64,000 nucleotides of DNA from Anadara kagoshimensis (lineage: Eukaryota; Mollusca; Bivalvia; Arcoida; Arcidae), in assembly GCA_021292105.1 (NCBI GenBank), contig CM037874.1:22627534-22691533 (forward strand). The letters are read 5' to 3'. Under the pieces are notes generated by a model that saw nothing but the letters and a program-made list of their open reading frames with translations, ran no database searches and was not told the origin of the DNA. A program made the translations under genes and the position numbers. Each line of letters starts with the position of its first letter. Within the stretch, counting starts at the first letter, position 1. Shown piece by piece: positions 47,077-58,151 of this stretch.

Positions 47077-50000
47077 CTGTAAAATAAATAAAAAAGAAAT
47101 CACAAATAAATAAAACCGCGAATAAATGCCATACAAAACAGCAATAGATTTGCCTGTAAAACAGAAAACAAAAACCAGATTAGATCGGTTATCTTCTTTT
47201 CAGAACTGTTGTATAAAAAAACTTAAACTGGCAATATTTTGCCAAAGACTATTGGAGTACAAATAACATTTATTGTTCTATCAAAACAATAACTCAATCA
47301 ATTACTTACATAAGCGGCATCTACTACATTTATATATCTAATAAAAACCCAATCAATTGCATCGACGAATTCTGTTACTAGATGAACATCGTAAATAAAA
47401 CGGACGATGTACCGGTATTTGAATTATATAACACTTACATATTACACCGGTTTTAATTTTACAGCACTAGACGGTCGATTCAAAATACAATTATTTTAAT
47501 ACCCCATCAGTAGCGTTTGGACAAATTTTATGAAACTACTTTTCCAAAGATGTTGAATAGATACCCAAAGGACCAAAATATTTTTTTTCAGATTTAGCTA
47601 AGGAAATACTTTGTTCATCATAAATAACGTCATTAGTTCTTGCCAGTCACATTATTCTTCAGAATTATTAACTTAATGTTTATATCACTGAATTACAAAA
47701 TACGCTTGCTCAACGATAATTTAAGAAACTAAAGGAATGCAATGTATCACACTATGTAATGATATTGGAAGATGCACGGTTTAAAGAAATATCTTCGGCA
47801 AAAGTTTTGAAATTAATTTTGACACATAAAAATAACAGATAACATTACAATAACATTGTATATCAGACAGAATGGCAACTATGATCGTAAAAATTTTTTT
47901 GATTATTTTATCTTGCATATCAGACAGAATGCAAATTATTATCGTAAAATATTTTTGATTACATGAGTTTTTTATCTTGGATATTGTCTATTCTATTGTT
48001 TTAAATAATGTTTTAAAAGTTCAGTATGTCACTTAACTCTTACCAAACACACATAATATGAGTGCAAATTATCGTATGTAAAAAGTACATGTGTTCAGTG
48101 GCTACAATTACACATTTTATGTGATACAACGCACTTTTATTTGTATTTGATTCCTCATAAAAGAAAAAAATCCAAGTTTCACGATAATTCCTTAACCGAG
48201 ATTTTCCTTAATTCATAAAAAACATTAAAAGTTAAAATACGAGTAAGTCGGTTATTTTTCAAAATACTCGGGCGTAAACAGTGTCATCCTGAAGAACTTT
48301 TTAGGTTTATTTAACTATGGTAAAGATAATTTTGTTATAGCACAAGAAGTTACTAAACATACTAAAATCGACTTGAGGGAAATTTTAGGTAAGGTGTGAT
48401 AGCAATGAAAACGATTATTTCACGCAACTGGACTATATGCACTACCTGCATGAATATGGATTTAGATTCAAATACAGATAGTTTAAATATGTCTGTAACT
48501 AATTCAAAAGAAACAGACTAATCCGTGTTCGAATCACAATCTCAAAGAAATTAAAACTTTTAAAACAAATTAGGTAAACACGTGAATTCCCGACAGGGAA
48601 GTGAGGCCCTTGTTCAGGAATGGTAAGAATCTTCTATTTAGCTGTCTACACCGCCATGCGTGTAATCAAAATTGAAGGTGAAAGGAATATGGAACTATGG
48701 GATGTCAATTATATCCATGGTAATCCTGGACACGATGACTTCATACTTAGCAACAATATTGTGACGATGGCAATAAAACTTCTTTGAGGGTTCTGATAAG
48801 CCTCTGCATGCAATAATTTATAACCGAACATGTAGTTGTACTAATCAGAAATTTCATTTTACAAACTTATTTAAACATGGAATCATTTAAATAAACTTAC
48901 GTGATCGATTGCATTAGGGTAAGAATCACCCCAAACAAACAATGCATATTGAATCATACTGAACACACCGGCTATTGACAGTTCGGATCCAAATATAAGT
49001 GTACTGTATTTAGCAGGAAACCTAAAATTAAATACATAAATAAAACGCAAGTAAGCCCATTTAGCAACAGAGAATACAGCGAACTGATAAATCTTACGTC
49101 TTTGTCCCAATAAAAAAATAACCAGAGATAACGATATTTTATTGTTTCTTGTAGGCTTTATTTTTAGTATTTGCAAGTCAACATAGAAGACGTATGTACT
49201 TTTGATTATCATTAGTTTACTGAATTAGAAGTTTTACTTTCCTTTCAATTTCGTTGATCGCTGGAATTACGGGATTGTCAATAGCCACGAACACGAAACA
49301 ACCTTTTGGCAAACTAAAATCCCAATAGAATTCGTTATTTGCATCCCAAACGAAACCAGATGAGTTTCGATAACTGCACCAAGTAATGAGCGTTTATAAA
49401 AGAAATAAATTTTTGAAATTTGAAAATAATTAGTAATTCTAGAACGCAGCTAACATAATGTAAAACTTATGTAGCTGTGCGGTTCAAATGTTTTTGTTAA
49501 ATTCTATACAAATGCTCTTGAAAAAGAGCCACCTTTAACTAAAGTGTGTCATTAACTATATATACTTACGTGCTGACAAAATACTGCATATTTACACAAT
49601 ACATGAAGGATCTTAGAAAGACCATGACTATAAACGTTAGGTACAGCAAAGACGGTACATTACTAAATGCTAGCCCAGATAGAAGTAAGTTCAGACATGA
49701 CGTCAGTACTAAAGGAACTATCAATGGTAGTAATTTGCGTTTCATTTCTGACTTGTTGTCTACAAAAGAAATTAAATATATGTCTGTATCCAGGATTGCC
49801 CTGGATTTATTTGACGTCTTAAAGTTCCATGTTCCTTTCACTTAAATTTGATTACATATATATGGGGTGTAGCTAGCTAAACAGCATGTGTTTACCCTTC
49901 CAGACCACACGATCTCATTTCCCGTTGAAAGTTCATGTGTTTAATCTGACTTTGCTTTTGGATTGTGAATCGGATTAGTACGTTTGTTTTTGATATTAAC

Positions 50001-53000
50001 TAATTGTATGATAGAGTATAAATCTTACAACATTTTTCGACAAAGTTCTTAGACCGTTTTTGTCTACTTGATTAATTTGCCCCGCTCTGCAATACATGAA
50101 CGCAGAGGAAACTGTATGTTTTAAGGTTTTTTTGTGTTTTTTTTTTGTAAACACAAAAAATAAACTGCTATGTTGAAAAATTTTAAAGGTGAACATACTA
50201 CATATTAAGGATCTTGAAAATGGATTTAGGATACTGCTAGTTTTAAACCAAATTATGGAATTCATTAAAAGCAAATTACAACTTAAATAAAAAATTTAAA
50301 ACTAAGCACCAAATGATTATTGATAATATTGATGAAGTATTGGTTAGAGATAAAAGGGAGTGCTGATTTAAGACATTTTATAATATAAACGACAGCATTG
50401 GTTATAAACAAGGGATAGACCATTCTAATACTGATTCACACAACGCACATTTTCTTAGACTTTTCACTGATAGAGAACATAATGAGTCTTCGGCTATTAA
50501 CTAAATAGATAAAAAACAAAGCTTATAGCCGGGATTTATTGACAGGTTAACTTAATTTGTCATAAAATCGAAGCCACAATGACATTGTTTTTCTAGTCTC
50601 AAATAAATAAATTTTTGACACTTTAAACTGACATTGTCAATCTTCAGGATATGAGAAACAAACTTAGCCCATTACCCAAACAAATGAAGACGCTGAATCC
50701 ATTTTCTAAATGAATGAATGTCTATGATAGACGTCGGGCCTAGACAAATAGTTTGGTAAATTAGCTAAAACGGTTATTACGTACCCTTAAATATTCTCTG
50801 CTGCCACTCACAAAATAATCCTGCTATCACTGATGATATTAAACCGCCAAACATAACATAAGCTAATATATTAGTGAAGTAGCCCACTAAAAAATAAAGT
50901 AAATATAGATTGATCATATGTTATCAGAAATAAAGTACATTATATATTTAGAAATACGTACAGTCCAGCCTGCGTTAAGGCCGCCTTTATATAAGGGCCA
51001 CCTGCCTATAAAGGCCATTAGAATTGTAACCCAATTGTTCTTTATTCATTTTATTTGAAAATGTATATAAAGATCACCTGCCCGTAAAGGTAATTTTACT
51101 GGTCCTCTATGGTGACCAATAGAGAAGGTTTGACTGTACCTTGAAAACACATACCTGAAAAATAATTAATGCAGCTTAGAGCAGAACAGACCAAACGAAA
51201 AAAACGAGGATGGGTTTAGTTACAAAAATGTTCGAAGAGCTACAACTTCCCACTTTAAAAAAGTGACGACTTAATACAGATGGTTGAGGCGTTAGTGCCA
51301 ATTAGTGTCTTAATCGTATGGTTCTCGTTCTCAAAAACAATTAATATACGGAATGAATTGCAGATCCAATCAAAATCATTTTAATAAATAACATTCCTTT
51401 GTAAGGTACCAATAAAATGCAATGTAAAAAAAGAGACAAACTTGTGTTCATAAAAGAACCATACACTGATATAATACGAGAACTAAGTGTAAAAACAAAC
51501 TTGTATCTAGTAGTTGGATTCAATTTTAGTTTTTTCCAATTCTGATTAACAAGTATAATTCTATTTCTTAAAAAGATTAAAGTATCTTGATAGTGTTAAT
51601 ACATCTGCGACAGCTTAATTTTCAGGAAATATAATATTTTCATAAAAATGTCATTTTTACAATTGAACATTTTACCACAATAGACAAACGTTTACATCTC
51701 TGTTGCTTTTCCCTCACATGGACTGGCATGTTTATATTTCTTTTAGACTTATACTTTTACTATCGCTGTCTCATCACGGCATCACACCTCATTTATGTAT
51801 TTATCGGGCAAATTTCTAGTTTCAAAAAATAACTTTGAAAAAATATTCTTAATCAAACACATTGGTCAATGTCCAAATCAAATTTCAAAGGCAAAGTAAA
51901 GTGAAAACTGGCAAAAATTTTTAAAAAAAAACGTAACCCTTTACCAGGTAAGTAATAATAATGGCAAATTTAACTACCTGTAAAGAATCAAATCAGAACA
52001 AAATACTATAAAAGTGATGGATTCAACTGTCAAATATATCGATACAAATAGCATCTAATGTTAAACGATTGTCCGGATTATGCTTCAGAATACGCGAATC
52101 TCAAATAACTGTTTATACGTGCAAAACAACACACAAAAATACAACTCAGTTTCAAAAAGAAGAATTATTTTTAAGGTATACTTCCTCATGCAAAGTATTT
52201 CCTTAGCTAAAGTTTGGTCCTTTAGGCATCTTTCTAAAATGTTGAAAACATTTTTGGCTTCATAATTTTTTTCTAAGCCCTACTAGTGACGAATTGTATT
52301 CCAAAAACGACCGTCTAGTGTTGTAAAATTAAAAACTGGTATAATAATCAAAAACAAACATACTAATCCATGTCCGAATCACAATCCAGAAGCAAAATAA
52401 AAACTTTGGAACTGACAAGTTAGGTTAGACACGTTAACTTCCACAGGGAAGTGAAGCCGGGTGCTCCATAGATAATTTTTATTTAAAAAAATAGAAAATT
52501 AGCAATTTATAATATGCATTTACACAGTCGATACAAGAACTTCGTAAAATGCATAAACTAATACACCTATAAGCCTTGCAATTTAAATAGTATTGTGAAC
52601 TAGAAAAAAATAATTAAACGTGTTAAAGCTTCTTTGACGCCTTCGTATAATACACTTTAAACATGACAGAATATAAGAGAACGAGGTTCAATGTACGCCA
52701 ACAATGTTGTCAAACACAGCCCAGTGTAGATAATTGCATTTGCAACACTATAATATTATAGATGAAATGAGGTGTGTGCGAAAATGATTCAAACTTAAAA
52801 ACCACTGGTTCCAAATAAACAGCCAAATGTAAATAATGGAATCTGCACCACAATGAATTTATAAATGAAAGAGATGTGTACTAAATTATTTAAAAGTAAA
52901 AAAAGATAACCAAGGCATACCTTCGCTGGTTGTAGCTAAATTGTTTTCGAGATGAGCATTAATGGATCCAACGAAGTAGTAAAATCGTAACACCAGGGCA

Positions 53001-54509
53001 CTCATCCAGGCAAGATGAAAGATGAATCTTGTAGACAGGAGTACATCTTTTACATTTTCTTCTTTCTCTGTCTTCATAACTGTCATCTCTGTACACAAAA
53101 CACAATACCAGTATAGTTGTCCAAGTTTTGGCCGTTTGACCTTTATTTTGAATATACTCAAAAACAAACATACTAACCCACAATTATTATTTACTATTAG
53201 TATTTTTTTTATTTTTGCTTCTTTTTATGTTCTTTTGAATTTTGAATTACAAAATGTACATGTTATATAACTTCAATAAGGGAATCTTTTGTGATAACTA
53301 AAACATAACGTACATTTTATACAATAATATACATAATGCACAAGTAGTATTAATACAATTTTTACCTCTCGTTTAATTATTTTTTTAATTATTCACTAAA
53401 ACATATTCTTTTTGTATTAATAAATAATCGTAAATTAAGCAACAATTATTTTCTTTAATAATTTTTATCGAAGCAACAATGAAAGAGAGGTAACTCAAAA
53501 TGGTTTTTGAAATAAATAACGCACTTACGAGGTATTTCAATCAAATACATATCTCCGTGATTGTAGTGATCTTACTGTTGTATACATTATATGTTTTTAA
53601 AACTGCCAATTAAATGATGAACTCTTAACAGTCCTATTTTTTTAATTGAAATTGCTTATTTAGACTACGTATTACGACTTTTTTTCACACAAGTTCATTA
53701 TTTTCTGTTATTATTCGGTTTGATTTCTACGCCTTATCTTTTGTCTTATGACGCCTTTCATGTCGCGTTAGATTGAGCTTATTTCGTGTTACAACGCATT
53801 TAACTATATTGCCATGTTGGTTGATAGAGCCTCTAATTTTTTCGTAATAACGTTTGCCATGTCCTTCTGCGTCATCGTACATTTCTGGTTTTATTATGTC
53901 AAATACCAACTGAGCTACGGCAGTGCTCAAGACAAGTTTTGACTAATTGTGTGTGATTAATCTATTTCGAATATTAATATTGCATGATTAGTATTGTTTT
54001 TAATATAAGAACGTCAACTCACCTTCCTTGAATAAATTTTCTTTTTCTGAAATTATTAAAAAATATCAGCTAATTTCTTGTTTTTATGAACAATATACAT
54101 TTAATTAACCATACATGTATATGTTTAAAATTCACATACGTCATCATGAAATGTTTTTATAATAGGTTAATTACAAAATAATATTGCAACAATAAGTTAA
54201 TGGAATTTCATGCAATGAAAAAAGTGGCTTACAAATAGTATGTTGACGTTATTAACATAACCTGGGCTTATTAACGCAACCAAAACATTGTATCGCCGTA
54301 GTTATGATATTGCTGATGTCTCTGTATTAAAACTTGTCCTAGATATATTAAACATTCCTAATGCCGTGTTCCTTTCTAACGTGGCGGTTTTACTTTGCTT
54401 TGGATTGTAATTTGACAGTTTTATTTATACTAAATTGTTGTCGGCAAATGGACGTATCCCGGTATAGGTGGTTACAGATGTAAAGGAAAGATGTTCGGTC
54501 GCATTTGTC

Positions 54510-54544
<35 letters not shown>

Positions 54545-57500
54545 TACCAGCAGATGGAAATTTGTCCTTGTCATTTTCTTTAGTGTCAATTTCCGTAAAC
54601 ACTAGTTTGGTAGGTTCTTTTGTAACAGAGTGTAAAAATGTTATAAACCCCGATATGACAATTTGTAACACTGTTATACCAATGTAAGTGTACTGGCGAC
54701 TTATACCACTCTCAAATAAATACTGGAAAAATACAAATATTCATTATTGAAAGTGTTTATGTTACATACCTAGGTCATGTAATAAAGACATGGCTACGGC
54801 ATGCTTACATTGTGATTGATTGCGAGTTTTTGATTCGCTAAATTTTTTTTGTCAGTTGTATTATTTACATAATTTTTGTACTTGCGTGTATTTAATATGA
54901 ACATTGTGAACGCGCCTAATAGTTCAACAGGATATGCAATTGCTTAAATGATTATGATATTTAAAAGTACCATCTCATAAAAAACATACAATGAATTCAA
55001 CACGTATTAATTTCTTCGTTTAATTTTGTTGGTGTAAATTCCGAATTTCTGATTATTTAAAATATTTATGTTACTATGACAATACAGAAATGACTTAACA
55101 TATTACCTTGACAATAATCTGTACAGAAGCAGAAGAATCATAGCAACCATTTAGAAAGCCGATGTAGATACTGGAACCGTGTGTTAGAAATGTTGTTATC
55201 TGAAACAAAGTTACAGAAGAACCGTTAAGGAAAACAAAAACAGTTAAGTGATTTTTTTAATTGTGTGAATTACAAAACAAACATAAATTCTATACTCGTT
55301 ATAAATATATTGTTTCACTAAATCTAAACAATTAATAGCAAGGTCTATATTCTTAATCTAACTGGACGAAATCAATCACAAACACACCGGACCATAACCA
55401 AACCACATTCCTAATTGTTAAGTAAAAATTTTGTAAACTGGAACACTTTAATTTTCACCAGAGAAGTGAGTCTTAGTGCTCGGGAAGTGTAAGCAAAAGA
55501 CAGATTAAGCGAAATACTAATTGAAATCTCAGCATCACATTTTTGTTCATCATTCTGGTAAGAAATAATATTATCTTAAAGCTCTGCGTTTATATCTTAT
55601 GAGGCTTGACTTACCCAGTATGCATGTAGTGCATTGTATACACGTTTATTGCTAGTACTAATTTGGAGGGGTATTGTGCTTAAGGCTTAAAAATGTTTTC
55701 TTCAAGGTTATCGGTTAATTAAAAAATCGAGCGTAGCTGAAGAAAACATTCCTTCAGCAGGACAATTCTGTCTTATAATCAAAATAAAAGCGTTTATCAG
55801 GTTCTGAGGTTCTGATGGCGACGATTTATCTTATCCGGTCAACTAGATCCAAGTTAATGTTTTGAGACCCGTCGTTATAGCAGCAAAAAAGAAAAACACA
55901 TACTCTAATATTTGTGATCACCAATGCAAATCCTCCAATACCAGTTAAAATTATACCAGGCAATATCAACCAAGGAATGTCTGAAATACAGGTAAAAGGA
56001 ATTCTAGATAAATTGAAACCTCCATATAAGGGACACCTGCTATCAAAGCCAGCAAAAGATTCTAATTTAATTTAAGTAATTTGAACCTGTTTATATGTGG
56101 CACCTGCCCATAACGTCCACTTTGGCGGTTTTCCTTGTATGACCTTTATAAACAGGTTTGATTGTATACAGAAAAGTCAAATGATGAATGTGTTGATATT
56201 TTAAAAGGGCAGTTTTTAACAACATCAAAGGAGAACACCAAGGTTATAGCTCTTTCATATTGTAAATAAAATGATGTTTAAAAAGCCATAAAATATTTCC
56301 AGAAAAAAACAGCGAACAATCAGACAATGCACGAATAGTGCAATACAATAGGTTTAAATTCAATAGGAAATGCAGCAAGTAGAGTTGGTGTTTCTTTCTT
56401 CTCTTCATTATCGCAGGATGTAAACACAGATTACATGGCAACTCAGAAGCTACCTTGGGTTGGGTATAGATATGTGTATTCGCGAGTTGTTAGAAGATTA
56501 ATATTTTGCTTTAATCGTACCTGTAGATGCAAACGCTGTGCACAAGGCTCCGATCGCATACAAAACTCTGAAAATAGAGTATGAAATACATTACTAAATA
56601 ATTTATGACAGATCCTAACAAGAACTTTAAAAATTATTGAGTCAAAGAATTGTTTAAATTTCTGGTTTAAAAATTTAAAAAGCTTAATTTGATGCTAAAA
56701 TCACAATTTACATCACAAACCAAAACTAATATGACAAAAAATCAAATTTAGTTTAACATGTGCACTTTTACCTTGGAAGTGACATTGGCTATTCGAAAGG
56801 GTAAGCACCTATTGTTATCTTACAACAACCCCGCATGTAAAATTAAAATTGGGAATGAAAGAAGCGTGGAATTACAGGACCCCAAATATATCTAGACAAA
56901 CCTACATACATACAGGTCATATCTATAACAACATTTTGATGACTTCCGTAAAACTTGTGGATGGCCTTGGTTGCAATATTAACGAGTAAACAATAAAATG
57001 TGGTGACAGCTTGCTTTGTTGTACAAAGTCTCCATAGTGGGAACAAGCTTCCATAGCGTATTGATTAGGAAACAAATACACCATAAGCAGAAAAAGTAGG
57101 TATATTGCTACATAAAAAAGGAAAGTTGAAGTAGAAAAATAAAGTCATCACGTTTGTCATAAAGTTTCAAATGTAGCCTTTTGTGGGCGTCATTATCAGG
57201 TATAAGTCTAAAAAACAATTTACGTGGTAACAGTTTTCTTTGTTGTATTAAGTTTCCTCTGTGGTAACATGATCTACCACAGCGAATTTGCTTTGAAATG
57301 TATACAGCATTTAATATTTATTAGTAAATGATGCATGCTGTGTTCTAGTGTGTAAAACAATTGCAATAATGTTATTGATCAACCCCTATATTATGGTCAT
57401 ATTACGTATCAGTACATTTTGTTTTATTGATGTACTAGCTTTTGAACAAAGTACACCGTTTGTTTTTTATAGAAAAATAAAAATTGTTTACTAGATTTTT

Positions 57501-58151
57501 CCAATAATTACATATTACACTAGTGTTAATTTTATGGTAATAGATTACTAGTATTTGGTTCAAAATTGTAAAACAAATTTTTTAAGGGGTTGAAAACTAT
57601 CCAAAAAGGACCAAAATATATATCGTTCACTAAATTTAGCTTAGAAAATACTTCGCAAGACGGAGATTTTATAATTATTTATTTGTGTTTACGTGACTTA
57701 TATTATTGTATATACTTACATGAAAAACAACCGTGTTTTAGCATTACCAAATCGCTGGTTTACAAGACCAGCTGAGAAGTCAAACACGGTAAGAACAGCA
57801 ACTCCTATACTGAATAACAAATTCAACCGGTCGTTTTGTTCTGTGCAGGATACTGGACTTCTATTGTCTTTTGATTTTAGTATTTCTGATGATGTATTCA
57901 CGTTGTACTTTTGTGTATTCCATGGAGTGGACTTCACTATATAAAAGGTTTCATTAGGATTATCTGTAGGACTGACTAATAAAATTGACGTATCATTGGT
58001 TCTGTGATGGCACAAGTCTGAATAAACGCCTTCTTCTTTAAGCACAAACACAAGAGAACTCCATCCAAAAGGTAGTCCAGAAAATAATATCACCTCTACT
58101 AATGATAAAACAACCAATAAACCTATTTTTGCGTTCTGTGTGTCATGGTAA
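46972..58151 (-). CDS. SLC43-type transporter, spliced gene (12 coding exons seen)
   Basis: Assembled from exons whose GT/AG boundaries and phases fit together. The predicted product is about 530 residues, lacks only its extreme N-terminus, and resembles the SLC43 family. That family includes LAT3 and LAT4 (facilitated transport of neutral amino acids) and ENBT1 (purine nucleobases), all twelve-helix MFS carriers of the plasma membrane. Order of landmarks: helix 1 with GWSSLVFVLKEEGVYSDLC; a large outside loop with N-glycosylation sequons; NQRFGNAKTR as the MFS-type loop; IGFLNGCYDSSAS; a charged central loop (exons 5-7); LSTRFIFHLAWMSALVLRFY; GYFTNILAYVMFGG; and FPAKYSTLIFGSELSIAGVF before the last helix. 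It ends with a short basic tail. Which SLC43 subtype it is, and hence its substrate, cannot be settled. No damage is evident. Introns are loaded with repeats. Confidence 0.88.
47114..47165 (-). repeat. Partial duplication of the last exon's 5' edge, acceptor included
   Basis: Plus-strand ATGCCATACAAAACAGCAAT and GCCTGTAAAACA mirror ATGCCATGCAAAACAGCAAG and ACCTGTAAAATA at 47050-47083. On the minus strand this recreates a TTTTACAG acceptor followed by about 12 exon-like codons. Confidence 0.75.
47443..47612 (-). mobile_element. Hammerhead-ribozyme repeat in the last intron of SLC43
   Basis: Minus sense, same strand as the gene. The ribozyme region (47463-47517) has CTGATGG for CTGATGA, a longer stem II insert and GAAT for GAAA; it is inactive by inspection. 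Confidence 0.7.
47859..47979. repeat. Two-unit tandem repeat, about 60 bp
   Basis: ATATCAGACAGAATG is followed by ATCGTAAAA and TTTTTGATTA, occurring twice in a row. Confidence 0.75.
48176..48411. mobile_element. Palindromic element family D
   Basis: About 236 bp with ~37-bp inverted ends: GTTTCACGATAATTCCTTAA at the left and its diverged complement (AATTTTAGGTAAGG to ATGAAAAC) at the right. Its ends match those of the element at 61667-62591. In the last intron of SLC43. Confidence 0.7.
48500..48815 (-). mobile_element. Penelope-like 3' end in an SLC43 intron
   Basis: Minus-sense tail plus a short stretch of the ORF end (48720-48815). Diverged. Confidence 0.7.
48901..49021 (-). CDS. SLC43-type gene, exon 11
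   Basis: 121 nt between TTAATTTTAG and GTAAGTTTA. Encodes FPAKYSTLIFGSELSIAGVF and SMIQYALFVWG, the clearest SLC43 block in the C-terminal half. Confidence 0.92.
49570..49751 (-). CDS. SLC43-type gene, exon 10
   Basis: 182 nt, donor GTAAGTATA. Encodes SEMKRKLLPLIVPLVLTSCL and two further hydrophobic stretches ending YCVNMQYFVS. The phase fits exon 9 only if AACAAG is the acceptor. A stronger-looking TTTTGTAG lies 8 nt upstream (intron boundary 49760) but would shift the frame. Confidence 0.8.
49783..49997 (+). mobile_element. Penelope-like 3' tail in SLC43 intron 9
   Basis: Plus sense, opposite to the gene. TATCCAGGATTGCCCTGGAT begins only about 20 bp from the exon 10 acceptor; it ends TACGTTTGTTTTTGATATT 20-odd bp from the exon 9 donor. 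It makes up most of this 277-bp intron. Confidence 0.75.
50029..50084 (-). CDS. SLC43-type gene, exon 9
   Basis: 56 nt, donor GTAAGATT. Encodes GQINQVDKNGLRTLSKNV, a hydrophilic linker. The frame requires the second AG of GCAGAG as the acceptor; using the first AG would introduce a stop. Confidence 0.75.
50785..50886 (-). CDS. SLC43-type gene, exon 8
   Basis: 102 nt between TTATTTTTTAG and GTACGTAA. Encodes GYFTNILAYVMFGGLISSVI and then AGLFCEWQQRIFK. The G+TG junction gives Val in phase with exon 7. Confidence 0.88.
50957..51140. repeat. Palindromic element family C, copy 2
   Basis: GTACAGTCCAGCCTG at one end and AGGTTTGACTGTAC at the other, with GGCCACCTGCCTATAAAGGC and ATCACCTGCCCGTAAAGG inside. 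In SLC43 intron 7. Confidence 0.65.
51852..51985 (-). mobile_element. Penelope-like 3' tail, diverged
   Basis: Minus sense; AATCAAACACATTGGTCAAT to ATTTAACTACCTGTA. In SLC43 intron 7. Confidence 0.55.
52165..52345 (+). mobile_element. Hammerhead-ribozyme repeat, inactive
   Basis: Plus sense, opposite to SLC43, in intron 7. The ribozyme region (52275-52322) has a scrambled CTGATGA core; GTC and most of stem I remain. It ends exactly where the next retroelement tail starts. Confidence 0.7.
52346..52469 (-). mobile_element. Penelope-like 3' tail, nearly consensus
   Basis: Minus sense; ATCAAAAACAAACATACTAA, then CCGAATCACAATCCAGAAGC. Very close to 9060-9212, so it is among the youngest insertions. 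It abuts the ribozyme repeat without spacer. Confidence 0.78.
52921..53088 (-). CDS. SLC43-type gene, exon 7
   Basis: 168 nt between TGTGTACAG and GTATGCC. Encodes KTEKEENVKDVLLSTRFIFH and LAWMSALVLRFYYFVGSINA, the family's helix after the central loop. Confidence 0.9.
54023..54046 (-). CDS. SLC43-type gene, 24-nt micro-exon 6
   Basis: Bounded by AATAATTTCAG and GTGAGTTG. Adds eight charged residues (EKENLFKE across the junctions) to the cytoplasmic loop and preserves phase 1, so skipping it would keep the frame. Confidence 0.8.
54243..54420 (+). mobile_element. Penelope-like 3' end in SLC43 intron 5
   Basis: Plus sense; a trace of the ORF end, GTCCTAGATATATTAAACA, then CTTTGGATTGTAATTTGA. 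Strongly diverged and shortened. Confidence 0.55.
54510..54538. repeat. (GA)n microsatellite beside the exon 5 donor
   Basis: About 14 units; (CT)n in gene sense, starting about 9 nt into intron 5. Confidence 0.9.
54548..54722 (-). CDS. SLC43-type gene, exon 5
   Basis: 175 nt after TATTTTTCCAG, donor GTAACAAAAC. Encodes YLFESGISRQYTYIGITVLQ, a helix, and the start of the charged central loop. A (CT)n tract in sense begins only about 9 nt past the donor site. Confidence 0.88.
55107..55199 (-). CDS. SLC43-type gene, exon 4
   Basis: 93 nt, phase 0 at both ends, between TTTGTTTCAG and GTAATATG. Encodes IYIGFLNGCYDSSASVQIIV, which matches the conserved GxFNGxxDSSS region of SLC43 proteins. Confidence 0.92.
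55370..55500 (-). mobile_element. Penelope-like 3' tail, diverged
   Basis: Minus sense, in SLC43 intron 3; ATCACAAACACACCGGACCA to GTGCTCGGGAAGTGTAAGC. Confidence 0.55.
55904..55980 (-). CDS. SLC43-type gene, exon 3
   Basis: 77 nt between CTGTATTTCAG and GTATGTG. Encodes IPWLILPGIILTGIGGFALV, a transmembrane helix of the family type. Confidence 0.88.
56005..56168. repeat. Palindromic element family C, copy 3
   Basis: AAGGGACACCTGCTATCAAA on one side and GGCACCTGCCCATAACGTCC inside, ending CTTTATAAACAGGTTTGATT. In SLC43 intron 2. Confidence 0.6.
56521..56567 (-). CDS. SLC43-type gene, exon 2
   Basis: 47 nt between CTATTTTCAG and GTACGATT. Encodes VLYAIGALCTAFAST. Phases fit exon 1 (AT+A) and exon 3 (G+AC). 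Confidence 0.88.
56690..57312 (-). mobile_element. Penelope-like 3' end with ORF remnant
   Basis: Minus sense, in SLC43 intron 1. Tail and C-terminal reverse-transcriptase region up to about 57215, parallel to 44909-45240. A second short piece of the same region (57218-57312) follows, so part is repeated. Broken in several places. Confidence 0.7.
57508..57665 (-). mobile_element. Hammerhead-ribozyme repeat, ribozyme lost
   Basis: Recognised by ATTACACTAGTGTTAATTTT and ACCAAAATATATATCGTTCA. The ribozyme segment is deleted. In SLC43 intron 1. Confidence 0.55.
57720..58151 (-). CDS. SLC43-type gene, coding exon 1 of those seen
   Basis: The acceptor GTTGATAG precedes 58151 and the donor GTAAGTATA follows 57720 (phase 2). 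Encodes helix 1 (GLLVVLSLVEVILFSGLPFG), the SLC43 hallmark GWSSLVFVLKEEG and a Cys-containing outer loop with NDT, NET and NTS sequons. It then encodes helix 2 and the loop NQRFGNAKTR. No in-frame Met lies at its start, so an upstream exon should supply the initiator. Confidence 0.9.

Noticed and set aside
53727-53930. 67-codon minus frame (STAVAQLVFDIIKPEMYDD...) and a tRNA box-A-like word TAGCTCAGTTGG at its start
   Set aside because: Lies inside SLC43 intron 6. No box B, no cloverleaf, no splice sites linking it to the gene and no recognised domain. It could be an unknown exon but support is too thin.
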